From Tilletia caries (taxonomy: Eukaryota > Basidiomycota > Exobasidiomycetes > Tilletiales > Tilletiaceae): a DNA stretch of 64,000 bases. The position numbers and the translations under genes were made by a program. The notes under the pieces were generated by a model that worked only from the letters and a program-made list of their open reading frames with translations, ran no database searches and was not told where the DNA came from. The stretch covers positions 1,488,001 through 1,552,000 of the forward strand of contig JALUTQ010000001.1 in the NCBI GenBank assembly GCA_032718865.1. Reading direction: 5' to 3'. Positions 43,985 through 55,273 of this stretch are shown piece by piece. Every line of letters starts with the position of its first letter. The first letter of the stretch is position 1.

Positions 43985-44807
43985 TTACTTGGCCCCGAGG
44001 AAGGACTTGAGAGGCTCGTAGCCGAGACGCAGCTATAAAGGAATGCCAACCAGACGTGTCGGGGACGATGGAGAGATGTCAGTTCCAGCATGAAATCAAG
44101 GAACGCGTGACAGGTGACGCGCCGGCCCGCTTCAAAGAACCCACGCCACGTCCCGTCAGCGCAGTGATTCTCTAGAACTCACGTTGTACAGACCTGTGCC
44201 AATGATTATGGTGATTGTGGTGATCATGCCGACGGGTCGACCGAAGCCGACGGAGTCCTCTGCCCGGATGCCGACGCTGTGCAGAACACGGCCAGCAAAG
44301 AGCGTTGTGAAGGCGCCGTGGACGAGCGCAGTGGGGGCGCCGTTGAGCTCAGCAATGAAGAGGAGGAGGAACGCCAGCGGGGTGCCTGGACAGAAATTGA
44401 AGGCCGCGTCATAAGCACAGGGAAAGAACGTCGTTGGCGTCAGAAGGGTCAAGCAAGCGCCTTCCAAAAGAGAGGGCAGCATAACTCACCTTCGATGAAG
44501 TTACCGTAGGCGCGAACAGCTTGGCGGAGCTTAACCTCGGCAGCCGGGTTGGGTACCTTGTTCTTGTCCGTCTTACGGATGTCGGTCGAGCTCTCGCCCT
44601 GGCCAAGGGTGATGCCGGTCTTGAATCGGAGGGCGATTACGTTGGCGGCGAGGTAGGAGTAGTAGCCTGTCGGGTTAACGCGAAGAAAGGTTAGCACAGG
44701 CGCTTGATGCGGGAATGCTGTAAATGCGGGTATGAGGGGTTTATACACGTACCGGCGAAGAGGGCCGAGTGGGCGAGCGAAGCAGGGGAGAGCACGAAGA
44801 GAGGCAT
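43985..44807 (-). CDS. MAPEG-family membrane protein (microsomal glutathione transferase-like)
   Basis: Four exons (44753-44807, 44490-44666, 44183-44385, 43985-44032) give 160 residues, the usual MAPEG length. Four hydrophobic segments are present. Family features are RQAVRAYGNFIEGTPLAFLLLF, LNGAPTALVHGAFTTLFAGR and RVLHSVGI with a following FGRPVG. MAPEG proteins are trimeric membrane enzymes for glutathione conjugation or eicosanoid-type metabolism, usually in the endoplasmic reticulum or outer mitochondrial membrane. Catalysis by this member is not proven. The last exon (48 nt) encodes LRLGYEPLKSFLGAK. It is convergent with the MFS gene, with 264 bp between stops. Confidence 0.88.
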
Positions 44808-45237
44808 GCTGGCTGGACAGGTGGAGCGGTCTGATGGGCTGCTGGGTGAGGTTGAGGTTGAGGCGGTGGAAGCAAGCAAGCAAGGACGGAAGGAAGCACG
44901 TTTGCTGAATTGAATGCTGCTGGTGCTGCTGACAAGTGACAAGGTCGCGAGTGGGTGAACGAATTCGGCCTCCACAATGACGCGCTTTGGCATCAGCTTT
45001 TCAACACCCCGCTGCCATCACCCGGCCGGCAAAACATTGCGGGGTCTGTCTTCTCAGTCCGGACTCCGGGGTAGCCGTCCGGGGGTTCGACCCGTTCGAC
45101 CTGTTCAACCTCATTCTCATCTCAAGTGAGGCCCAATAAGGGGCATATCTTCGCCTCACTCCCTTGCATCGACATTCGACTAACATCGGAGGAGGAGTGA
45201 GCCTCAAGTAGTGAAGCGCTGAGGAAGGCAGGGAAAC
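44808..45237. promoter_or_regulatory. Divergent promoter region, MAPEG (-) and DUF202 (+)
   Basis: 430 bp between two divergent ATGs. It contains GCAAGCAAGCAAGGACGGAA-like short repeats and a B-box-like GGGTTCGACCC at ~45093 without a matching A box. No gene is seen. Confidence 0.45.
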
Positions 45238-46057
45238 ATGGCTTCGGTCGTTGCTGTCTTGCGGAACGTCTTCAGTCGTCCGCTCTTCCTCGAACTCGAA
45301 AATAAGGGAAGCGTGGCGAGAGACCATCTCGCTCTGGAGAGGACGTTGTGAGCTTCCTTCGCATTCTTACACCCTCTTCCCAGCGCCGGGGGAGAAGGTG
45401 GTCAAGAACATGTGTGACGTTCAGATGGGCTGACTTTTCTTCTGCTTTCTGTTTTCCTTACTCAGTTTGGCCTGGCTGAGGACATCTCTCGGACTCGTCA
45501 GTCTTGGAATGTGAGTCTATGCTTGCCCATGAGCAACTACATACTATGCCCACTGACGGACCTTGATCTCTCGCTCGTTGCTTGCACGCACCCAGTGCCG
45601 TCGCCCAGCTCTTCAAGATCCCAGATCTCTTCGACAGCGATCAAATAGGAGCCAAGACGGACGCCTCTCTTCTTTCCTCGCTTCTCAAAGCACCCACCAC
45701 GCCTGCGGAGGAAGCCGCCCTCTCCCAGCTCCTGGCTTCGTCTCAGCCCCGCCATCAACATCTGGCCAGACTTTCTAAGCCACTGGGTGCATCGTTCATC
45801 GGACTCGGGATCATCGTCCTCATTCTGGGTGCGTCCTTTCGGTTCCCGCGACCGGACAGTGTAACAAGGCACGTTGGACTGACCGCGCGTTTCTCTGTCA
45901 AACAGGATCATATCGATACTTCACCGTACAAGCAATCCTCACTCGCGGAAAATTCCTTCCTAGCCGAGTGGAGATTACCCTCACCGCCCTGGTAGCAGGG
46001 GCGCTGATCACAGCATGCCTGGCCGTTGCCATCGGAGGTCGGATTACGGGCGCATGA
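45238..46057 (+). CDS. DUF202-domain small membrane protein
   Basis: Four exons (45238-45347, 45466-45510, 45596-45828, 45906-46057) give 179 residues. The DUF202 signature spans the first junction: RDHLALERT then FLAWLRTSLGLVSLGIA. A variable loop (residues ~70-105) leads to a second helix (GASFIGLGIIVLILGSYRY) and a third (TALVAGALITACLAVAIGG). DUF202 also forms the membrane part of VTC polyphosphate complexes, but this protein has no SPX or VTC catalytic domain. Its role is unknown. It is probably in an endomembrane or the plasma membrane. The second exon is only 45 nt. Confidence 0.87.
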
Positions 46058-46170
46058 CCAGGCTTTGCGGGCAAGAGATATACTTTCCTTGGTGTTTATG
46101 TACTTGATGCTTCACGCCCAAAAGAACAAACAAAGCCGAGATACAGTCCAGGTACGAGAACGAGTCCTTG

Positions 46171-47873
46171 CTATGCGAATCCGTCGCGGAGGTTGGTGAA
46201 CTTGCTTTCGGGATAGGTGAGGCAGTTCGGTGTCTGGTCAATGGTCCCGAGCTGGTGGGGATAGGTAAACGTGAGCAAAATGGAAAAGGAAGAGAAAGCC
46301 CAGGCATGCTTGGGAGTGATAACGGCCTGCTCACCTTTCTCGCCACCGTCCGAATCGCGCTCTCCTCGCCTATCCGATCACCACTGAGCTCCCACCACAT
46401 CGCACCTCCCAGCCCTTTGCTCGCTGCCCAGTCCATCTTGCCTTCGAGCACGCGTGCCGTGTCAAACGAGACCATTCGCTGCATCTGCGCATCATGCGTC
46501 CAGGACGCAAGCAGATCCATATCCTCTTGCACAGGGAGGCTCTCGCCGCCTGCACCTGTATGAGGAAGCGCTTTCCAGTCCCACACGCCTTGTTCGAATG
46601 AGCCTTCGCCGACGCCTTGGAAGCTTTGGCCGGGTCCATTGGTGTTGGTGAAGGCACGGCCGTAGAGCGGAAGACCAAGGACGAGCTTGGATGGTGGCAC
46701 GCCTGCGGATACGTAGCGCGAGACGGCGTCTTCTGAAGATGGAGCCGGTCCACGGACCTTCGCCTGTACTCAGTGGTGAATGCAAGTAGAGATCCGTCAG
46801 CTGTCAGATCAAGGAAGGAGGTTGAAGAGGAGACTATGCTCACCTGATGCCCAGCTATGCTCTCCCATGACCCAGAGTAGTCGTATGCCATCAGCATGAA
46901 GGCATCGAGGTAAGCTGTGACGATGCACCGGTACAATCAGCCTTGGGATCCTGGAATAGGAGAGATGCGGGTGCACTCACGCTCCATTCCTTTGATATCC
47001 AGCACTTGAACATTCTGCGGACCACACGGCGCGGCAACCGTGAGCCAAAACTTGGCGCCTCCACTCCGCATTTTCTCCGCCGCGTCCAATGCAGACCTCA
47101 GCTCGCGGAGCAATTCGACGAGCTGAATAGCCTCGTCGCCAGTCTTGGGATATCTACGAAGAAATCTTCAGTTCCAAAAATCCAAAAGGATTAGAAACTA
47201 TATAGAACCAAAATACGCACTCCCAATCGAGATCGAGACCGTCCAGCCCATAGTCCTCGAGCAGGCGGACGGCCGATTGGACGAACGCGGTTCGTTTCTG
47301 GGGATCGGATGCGAAGGCGAAGTGCGCGCTGTAGGTCCAGCCCCCGATGCTCAGGAGGAGTTTGAGGTGGCGATGTTGAGCTTTCAAAATTTGGAATTGC
47401 TTGAAGTTGCCGTACAGCCCACCTGGCGGGTCATTCCATGAGTCCCCGTCGTAGTGAATCTGAAATGGGATCGAAGAATTCAGAATCTCTGCCTTTCCCA
47501 ACTTTCCAGCTATAGAACGTAACGGCGACCTCTCTGGACTCACATCCTCGTCGGACCATTTGTCGGTGAGGAAGACTTCGCCCGTCTCCGCGCGAACGTC
47601 GGCGAAGGCGTAGAGGATGTGACTCAAGTTGGACGCATCGATGTCCTTGGGGAAGTATTTGCGCCCGTAGATTGCCCAATTTGGGAAGTAAGCAGCGTGT
47701 ATGGCCATGGCAGCAGAAGGAGCGTGTGATATGGACCCTGCGGAATGAGGAGAGGATGGAAAAGGTGTGAGGGAGAAGGAGGGAATCGACTTGCGCCAGG
47801 AGAGAAAGAGGTAAGCCACGCAGACTGTGAGCGAGATGAGCAGAAAGCGAGTTGCAGACAGGATTCTCGCCAT
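46171..47873 (-). CDS. GH18 chitinase with N-terminal signal anchor
   Basis: Six exons (47544-47873, 47221-47459, 46981-47153, 46844-46914, 46335-46763, 46171-46251) give 440 residues. The catalytic motif DGLDLDWE is complete, with Glu as acid/base. SIGGWT (strand 3), MAYDYSGSW, LVLGLPLYGRAF and GAMWWELSGD complete the TIM barrel. The N-terminus (SATRFLLISLTVCVAYLFLSW) is hydrophobic and could be a cleavable signal or a type II anchor, followed by a Ser/Pro stem. There is no chitin-binding module, Ser/Thr-rich region or GPI site. It likely acts in wall remodelling or external chitin degradation. The exon 2/3 junction falls inside the catalytic motif (GA|A codes for Glu). Pairing with TRAP-alpha is divergent, with 251 bp between ATGs. 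Confidence 0.93.
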
Positions 47874-48124
47874 CAGTCAGTGTCAAGTGTTCGATGCCTT
47901 TGTCTGTGACTTGTGAGCGCCCCTTCACAGCCATCCTTCTCTTTCCTTGCCTGTTCGAGGCGAGGGAGCGAGGGTGAATGCGCACGGACCAGCCAGGGTG
48001 CCAGTCACGTGACCTGCACCTTCGAATGCATGGAGCCACAAGAAGAAAGCCTCCACGCAGCGCACGCCCGCACGCTCGACACGCATCACGCTCCCGGATC
48101 TTCTGGAGCGCATTCCTTGCAGCC
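47874..48124. promoter_or_regulatory. Divergent promoter, chitinase (-) and TRAP-alpha (+)
   Basis: 251 bp shared by two genes. It contains a CACGTG E-box-like hexamer (about 48006-48011). No clear TATA is seen. Confidence 0.45.
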
Positions 48125-49162
48125 ATGCGTACCACAGCCATCCTCCCAGCGGCGTGCCTGCTCCTGCTGAGTCTGGCGACCTCGACTCTCGCCTCGGCCG
48201 CAGAGACAGACCCGGAGCTCAACATCCTGACCACGTTTGCGAACGACTTCAACATTGTCCGGAATGGGGAGCGTAACCGGGTCGTGCTGTCCATCACGAA
48301 CCCTGCCGACCGCGCGCTCTCGCTGGAAGGTATCACGGGTGCTTTCCTGAACAAGAACAAGAAGGACGGCCAGAAGGGGCGTGTGCTCCGGAATGTGAGT
48401 CATGTAGTATCCGTATTTTGCTTTTAGGGCCTGCTCTGTCTGAACTTCCCTTTTCCCTTCGCATGGCAATCGTGTTGATGCTTGTCGTCGCTGCAGATGA
48501 CGACGCAGCCCTTCAAGTCGCTACCTCTCCCTCCCAAGCGGAGCAAGCCGCTTCAAGTGCCCTTCGACATGTACCCCGAATTCAAGCCCGGAGATGGTGA
48601 GCAATCTGCTTGTATATTTCTCTGTAATACTACGGTGTAGTGACTCAACTTTTCTGCCGCTTTTTCCATCCTATGCTCTCTTCAACGATGCAGTCGAGAT
48701 TGAGCTTCGCGTGCTTGTCACGGACAACGGCTCGTCGCGCAAGTACAACTTGAATGCCTACCAGGGCAAGGTCAAGGTCGAGGAGCCCCCAAAGAACTGG
48801 TTTGACCTCCAGCTGTGAGTGCGCTCGGATACATGCAATCTTACACGCGGTAGATGAAGATCTCACTGATCTTCCTTTTCTACACCCATTACAGCCTGTC
48901 CCTATATGCGATGCTCATCGCCGGATTCTCGTATGCCGGGTACGTGGCACTGTCCACCTACTTCACACCGCCGCAATCGAAGCGGGAGGCCGCCCGCGCT
49001 GCGTCCGCGAAGAAGGCAGAGGCACCTGTTGCCGCCCCGGCTCCGGTCGCTTCGAGCTCTGCCACCAGTGCAGCCGGCTACCAGGAGGAGTGGATTCCGG
49101 AGTCTCACCTCAAGACGCCGCGACCGACCTCGCCCACACGGAGAAAGGGCGGCAAGAAGTAG
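48125..49162 (+). CDS. SSR1: Translocon-associated protein alpha subunit (TRAP-alpha/SSR1, Irc22-like)
   Basis: Four exons (48125-48394, 48497-48596, 48694-48814, 48895-49162) give 252 residues. The signal peptide is MRTTAILPAACLLLLSLATS. The luminal domain has FNIVRNGERNRVVLSITNP and MYPEFKPGDVEIELRVLVTD, matching the TRAP-alpha beta-sandwich. One membrane span (LSLYAMLIAGFSYAGYVAL) follows. The cytosolic tail is Lys/Arg- and Ala-rich and ends RRKGGKK, a possible dilysine-type ER signal. It acts at the ER translocon during protein import. Introns are short and regularly spaced. The ATG at 48125 is the start that opens the signal peptide. Confidence 0.9.
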
Positions 49163-50232
49163 AGCAAGTCCTCCCCTCCCCCCTCTCCTCACCGCCTACC
49201 TCCACAGAGCGTCACTCGGCTCTTGGTATCGACGGTTCAGAGTGTCCTTCTCTCAGGCGTTGTGGGTCGTCCGAGTCCCGCGCATCTTCTGGGCTTCTAG
49301 CTTCTAGCCTTGCTTGAGGCTTGAGGCAACCCACCAATCATTCCTCTCGGGGTTCGATAAATGAACGACGCCTTCATTTGGGGGGGGGTCTCAAGAAGAC
49401 CTTCCCTTTGTCCAGAACCCCTAGATTAGTGTGAGACCCGTGCCCGTTCTGAGTCTTTGGAAGTCATCATGCTGCTAGGGTGCCTGTCGTGTGATCGTGT
49501 GAGACTCTGGAGACTCCGCTTCCCCCGCGTCCGCTTGCGCCGCATGGTCGGATCACTGGGACCCGCCTGACTTTGGGACTCGGACGGAGGAATGCATACA
49601 GCTTGACCTCGACGGCGCGACACACGCAAAGTCGTTCTTTGTCCTCGTCCTTCTCTCCCTCGCCCTCGCCCTCGCCCTCGCCCTCGCCCTCGCCCTCGCC
49701 CTCGCCCTCGCCGCCCTCGCCTTCGTCACGCCGGGACGGAGACCTCGGAGCATTGGACTCGACGGAAGGCAAGTCACAAGGCACGTTCCCACTCAGGAGC
49801 CAGCCAGCCAGCACCGACAGCCGCGGGCAGAACTGTGAGTTCGAGGTGATACCGCTCCCAGGTCCACCTAGCGCCAGATCCCGGCCAGGAAGAAGAAAGC
49901 TGCGATCGCTTCACAGATCGTGACCCGCGACGTCGCCTCATCTCGTATCTGAAGAAGGTTGCCGTCTACCATCAGCCCCCGCCCCATCCCCAGGGCCCGA
50001 ATTTCCCAGGCTTCTACTCGCCAAAGGGCAATCTGATCTCGGCGCTCGACTCGCTCATCCTTCCCTCCAGCGCGCATCGAGCCGGCGCGACCTCGAAGAA
50101 ACGCAGGCCCTTCCCCCGACATAAGCAGATCAGCGTGGTCAGGTCACCCTCCCACTTTCTCCACATCAGCATCCTCAAACGCAGAATTGGGAACCCTCCA
50201 TTCTGTGACTTTGAACGCATACATCTCCTACG
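49163..50232. other. Intergenic region upstream of PBP1
   Basis: 1.07 kb with a G9 run (about 49380), the (CCCTCG)n repeat at 49657-49719 and GC-rich sequence leading to PBP1. Open frames here follow the repeat and are not genes. PBP1 promoter and leader are expected here. Confidence 0.5.
49657..49719. repeat. (CCCTCG)n hexanucleotide repeat
   Basis: About ten perfect 6-bp units, located 0.5 kb upstream of the PBP1 start. Confidence 0.95.
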
Positions 50233-53200
50233 ATGGCTGCACCTTCCTTCAAGAGCCGTGGCGGAGGGTCTATCGGCACCGCAGCGCGCGGGGGCCGTAA
50301 CGGTGCCGCGGGCGGTAGTACTCTCGGTGCGAACTCGCGCTGGTCGAGTGGACCTCCCCGCCAGCTCAACCCCAACACCAGCGTCAACAGTAACACTACT
50401 GCCGCCCCCAACAACAACAGCAACGCCAGGGCAGCAGCCGTACCTCCGCCAAATGCTAACGACCAGCAGCAGCAGCAACAGCAACAGCAGCAGCCAACGC
50501 CCAGTCGCGCAAGTCCTGCTGCTCATGCTCCTACGAGCTCCCAAACGCCTAGCTCGGCTTTTCCCACCCTTGGCGCCGCGCAAGGCGAGAATACGCAGGC
50601 TAAGATGCACGAGCGCATCGTCTTTCTGCTAGCTTCTCTCGTTGTGAGTTTCTTCTACCCCTCCTTATCTCCGGAGCCAATCATGCTGTCTCTGTGTCAG
50701 ATCATTGACTCCCTTCCTCTTCTCTTTCCCTCGTGTCCATACAGGGATCCATGGTGGTCGTGACGGCCCGCGGCGGAGCCAAGTACGTCGGTCTCCTCTC
50801 GGCCGCCTCTACCGAGCAAGGTGAGCTGGGCATATCCCTCGCCTCCGCCCAGCAGATCGTACCTGGTGCCAGTGCCGATGTCGAACCTGAGCTCGGACCA
50901 GCGAAGGGTGCGGTGATCGTGCTCGGCAGGGACCTGGACGAGATCGAAGCATATGATGTCAAGTTTGGAGACCCGCTCAAGGAGACCCGCTCCACGGCCG
51001 AACGAGACAGTGAGTTGTTCTCAACGCGTTCTGATGCGTCTTGAGGACTCTACAATCCGGACTTCTGACCCTTGTATCGTGTCTTGGATTAGGCTTCCGC
51101 ACCGACACAGATATCTCCAAGACCCAGTTCGACGCTCTGGGCGGTGGCCGTGTGCTACAGAAGTGGTCCGACGATCCTGGCATGGATGTTGCCGAAGCGG
51201 CCCGTGCGGCATCTATGGGTCTGAACGGAAACCCCCGCAACAGCACCAACAGCTTTGGCGGGCTGGAGGAAGCGCCCGGTCCCGGCAAGTCGGGTGCGGG
51301 TGGCGCATGGGACCAGTTTGCGGTCAACGAGCGACAATTTGGTGTCAAGTCGAATTACGATGAGGACATCTATACGACCAAGTTGGATCGTAGCGGGAAA
51401 GACTTCAGAGAACGCGAACGGAACGCGGAGCGGCTTGCGCGCGAGATTCTCAACGTGAGTTTTTTTGTCTTGGGTTCCGGCGCGTCCCTTGCGATTTACG
51501 CTCTGGACGCGTACTAGAATCACGTGCCTTTCTCAACGCATACATTCTGACCTTTTCTTCCATAGGCTACCTCGAACAATCCGCACCTCGCCGAGGAGCG
51601 TAATCAGGCTACGGAGGGTGCTGCCGGAGCGGATGAGGAAGCCAAGTAAGTCCCAACCTCATGCGCATGTATGCTGGTCGTCCGGTCAGGCTTACTCCTC
51701 TTGATTTGCTCACCTTGTTTCTGCTCAGATACGGGGCTGTGCTACGCGGTCCGAACGCTTATGTTCCTCCAGCAGCTCGCAGGGCCGGCGGAGTCGGTGC
51801 GCTGAGCGCAGGACTCAAGCCCACGTCGCCTTTGGCTACGCATAGTGCTGCGGCTGCTGCGAAGCCGACAGCTGCGGCGACGCCTGCTACCGCAATTCCA
51901 CCGCCAGTTGCGTCGGGTTCAGGTGGCATTAAGCCACCTACCGTTGTTTTGCAAGCCAGTTCGAAGGATCACACTCCCGAGCTGGCTCCGAAAAAGATTG
52001 CAGTGAGTTTACGTTGTCGCACCATTTCTGTTCCGATTATATGCTGACCTTGCTTTACACACACGTCCAGCCCGGCGACGTGTCCAAGGAGTTCTCTAAA
52101 TTTGTCAGCTCAGAGCGCGAACGGATGCACGCGAAACGACAGCAGATCCAGATGCAGGTGCAGAAAGTTCAGAAGGAGGAGATGAAGAACGAGCTGCAGG
52201 CGCTCAAGTCCTGGCACGTCAACTTCCAGCTCAAGGCGCCCCTCCCCGAAAACTTGGAAAGCCCTCTGCGGAACAAGAACAAGGCCGACGTCTCCGACAA
52301 GCCGCGTGACCCGAACCTGCAGAAGAGCCTCAGCCCTAACGTCACGCACGCAGACGCTCCCGGGCCCGGCGCACACGTATCGCTTGCCGGTGCCACTGCC
52401 GAGGCGAACGGCTCCCGACTGCCACCTTTCAACCGCAACACTGCAAATGCATCGAGCTCGAGTGGCATGCGTAGACCACCTGGTTCTAAGATCCAGATTG
52501 CGGCGATCCCGCCCTTTGACCCGGAGAAGTTCAAGTCTCGTCAGGCTGCGTCGAAACCGGGCGTTCCCGGCAGCAGCTCTGGTGGACCTACGTCAGCTTC
52601 GAGCTCTGCTGCGGCCAAACCGACAGCCACTGCAGCAGCGCCGGCCTCGAATTCAACTGGCGCAAAGGCTGAGAATGCTGCATTGAGCTCTGCAAAGTTG
52701 AGCGCCAAGGCCAGCTCCTTCAAGCCGAACTTCAATCCGAATGCGACTGCTTTCACACCAGGTGCCCCGGCGAAGAAGACAGAGGTAAGATCCATAGTTC
52801 TGGTAAGGTTGATGATTCACTGCGCGAGAAACTAACAGAGTGCCTTCTTTCTCCTTCGCAGACCCCAGCTCCCGCTGGTCCCGCCGCCGCCACCACAGCG
52901 CCACCGCCTGCGAATCCCTTCTTTGGCAATCGTGTCCTCAAACGCCCTCCTTCGCACACTCCGCTGCATGTTCGGGAAGAATTCAATCCTTTCAAAGTCA
53001 GCAAGGTGCCGGAGGCTGTCTCTATCTCTCCCGAATGGCGATTCACTGGCAAGAACTACCGTCAGTTGTTCACAGCGGTGCCGCCTCCCGCCACCCAAGT
53101 CCCTGTTCCGATGGCGCCGCACGTAGAGGAGAACTTTGTCATGCCTCCACCGCATTCGATGCAGCAACCGCAGCCGGGGATGGTGCCGATGGTACCAGGT

Positions 53201-54083
53201 GCGCACCCTCCTCACGGTCCACCTCCCGCGATGCAACATCATCCAGGACCACAGGTACCCCACTCCGGCCCACCGACCCACGGTGGTGGGCCCCCGCAGC
53301 AGATGGGCATGCCCTTCCCCGGTCAACCCCATTTCTACCCCCGATTCCCACAGCAGGTGAGTTTGGGCCGTGCTAGATGCTTTGAAGAATTGCTTCAACG
53401 CTGGCGAATCTGAACTAGGATTGTTTTGTCGGGTTTCCAGCCCCAACACTTCCCTCAGCAGATGCCCATGCCCGCTGGCCAAGGTATCCCCTACGGTACG
53501 ATGCCTCCTCAATTTGTCGGTCAGATGCAATTCTCTCCTCCCATGGCCCCGCACGGCGCACATCGTAAGTTCACGCCTTGTTTCTCCGCTCCAGCAACAT
53601 GCGCATGAATTACTAACGACATTTGCAAACTGGCAACGACTGGAAGCAGCCGTATACAGTCCGCAGATGGCCAATATGCCTCCTCCTGGTCAGCACGGAC
53701 AATTTGTCCCGCAGCAAGGGCCCATGCAACCCATGCCAGGTGGACCTCATGGGCCTGGTGGAGGACCCCCACGCGGCGGACCCGGCGGACCCCCGCTACA
53801 TATGCAGAAGGGACCTCCGCAGATGTATTTCCAGCAGTCAGGACCTGGTGAGTTTCGCGCCGCCTGCTTTTGGGCAAAGTTGCACTGGAGATGGGACGTC
53901 ACCTAGGCCACCAATACTGACTGCCGCTTGGCCGATTTCTTCTAGTGCACGCCATGCCATACGGCCACCCTTCTCACTTCATTCCTGGCGGACCTGGTGG
54001 CCGGCCGGGGATGCCTCCGATGGACGGGTCCTACCCTGGTGTGGGAGGGCCGCAGATGGGCGACCCGGGGAACCACATGTGAT
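50233..54083 (+). CDS. PBP1: Ataxin-2 / PBP1 RNA-binding stress-granule protein
   Basis: Ten exons (50233-50643, 50745-51009, 51093-51454, 51566-51645, 51729-52002, 52071-52784, 52862-53356, 53441-53564, 53650-53847, 53947-54083) give 1019 residues. The N-terminus is Gly/Asn-rich with a Gln tract. An Lsm-like fold follows (MHERIVFLLASLVGSMVVVT, ARGGAKYVGLLS). LsmAD is clear: FRTDTDISKTQF, WDQFAVNERQFGVKSNYDED and YTTKLDRSG. A coiled Lys/Glu segment (KEFSKFVSSERERM) comes next. FNPNATAFTPGAP is a PAM2 motif for poly(A)-binding protein. The C-terminal 300 residues are Pro/Gln/Met/Gly-rich. PBP1 regulates poly(A) tail length, stress granules and TOR signalling in yeast. The many small 3' exons (124-198 nt) encode the low-complexity tail. 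Confidence 0.93.
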
Positions 54084-54764
54084 GGGGAGGCGAAAAATCA
54101 CAAGAAAACAAAACGAGGCAACATCAAACCTTTCCACCAGAGGAGAAAAAGCGGGCTTCTGAGGAGTCGAAGGGACGGCGCAGAATGGAGGGTCGGGAAC
54201 CAGCAGGGAGGGAGGGGAACAAATCTTCTGTCGGTCTGCCCTACGAAGAAGCCGGTAACATGACCCAAGTCTTTGTCTATGCCATTCCATGTCTTTGGGA
54301 GGCGGGTTGGATGGCAAGGTTGGTCGGCGCAGCAAGGCTACCCCAACGCTTCCCTCTCCCGAGGAACGGAATGGAGGATGTGGTACCTTTCGTGACCTTG
54401 ACCAGGACGGAAAACACCCCACTTGGCTGTTGACCAGTCCCGCCTACCCTGTTCCATCCTTTTCCATGCAATCTGAGTTCAGTCATCTTTTCCTTGCCCT
54501 GTGTCGAGCCTTTGCCCCCTTTCCTTCAGTCACACTTCTCTCCACCCATCCTTCCCGTTCATTCGGATTGTCCGGAGCGCAGAAGGTCCCTGACCACTGG
54601 ACCGTTCTATCCATGATCCATGTACCCTAATGTAGAGGCGAAGGACGCACGCGAAAGTTCCGGTCACAATGACCATTGCCTGTGTTGTGTTCGGGTTGAA
54701 CAAAAATTGGGTCGTTGCGCGGAAGCAGAGAGTCGCATGGATACAAGGAGGGGGAGATTTGGAC
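54084..54764. other. Tail-to-tail spacer, PBP1 and mL60
   Basis: Joint 3' untranslated region of two convergent genes. No gene or repeat element is recognised. Confidence 0.5.
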
Positions 54765-55273
54765 CTAGAATCCTCTTGGGTTCTCGCGCAGTGTTAATCT
54801 TGTCCACTTCGGCACCTGTAGTGTTGTGAAGAGTGGGGAGGTCAGTCGACGTGAAAGACAGGTTTCGCAGTTGCTGCAACAATATCCAAAATGGCAGCGA
54901 GCCTTTACATACCTTGTGTACACTCTTCCGGTACCCCTTCGACGTCTTACTGAATGTCGTGTACTTGTCCTTGGGCTCCATCTCGGACTCCTTCGGCAGG
55001 AGCAGCGCCCGGTCGAGAGCAGCGAGTGAGATTTGTGACCTTCGGAGAGTATCGATCACCTCGTCGACGTTCCTGAGACGCTCACGAACGCGCATCTTGC
55101 GTGTTGAGGAAAGGCGCCATGGGCTCTTCCTGAAGATTTGAAGCAAAAGATGCAGGGGTCAGTCGGATGTCGAGCTGGTTGCTTAGCAGTTGACTTCCGC
55201 GCGCATGACGGAGTACACAAACGCACCATAGCAAGCCGCCCATGGCAACGAAGCTCGGTCGGAATGCCGACAT
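54765..55273 (-). CDS. MRPL31: Mitochondrial large-subunit ribosomal protein mL60 (Mrpl31 family)
   Basis: Three exons (55227-55273, 54913-55129, 54765-54815) give 104 residues, close to the yeast protein's length. It opens MSAFRPSFVAMGGLLW and continues KSPWRLSSTRKMRVRERLRN across the first intron. The conserved heart is VDEVIDTLR, then PKESEMEPKDKYTTFSK and GYRKSVHKVPKW, ending TLRENPRGF. These match the Mrpl31 pattern of a basic N-terminal segment plus KDKY..F and GYRKG.HKVPKWT. It is a structural component of the mitoribosome and is probably imported by its basic N-terminus. The last exon has just 16 codons. The ATG at 55273 is the only one consistent with the first splice site. Confidence 0.9.

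Noticed and set aside
45085..45105. B-box-like GGGTTCGACCC upstream of the DUF202 gene
   Set aside because: No A box at proper distance and no cloverleaf, so a tRNA gene is not supported.
49467..49923. Frames on both strands through the CCCTCG repeat (Gly-Glu and Ser-Pro runs)
   Set aside because: They are made by the hexanucleotide repeat alone, and nothing protein-like flanks it.
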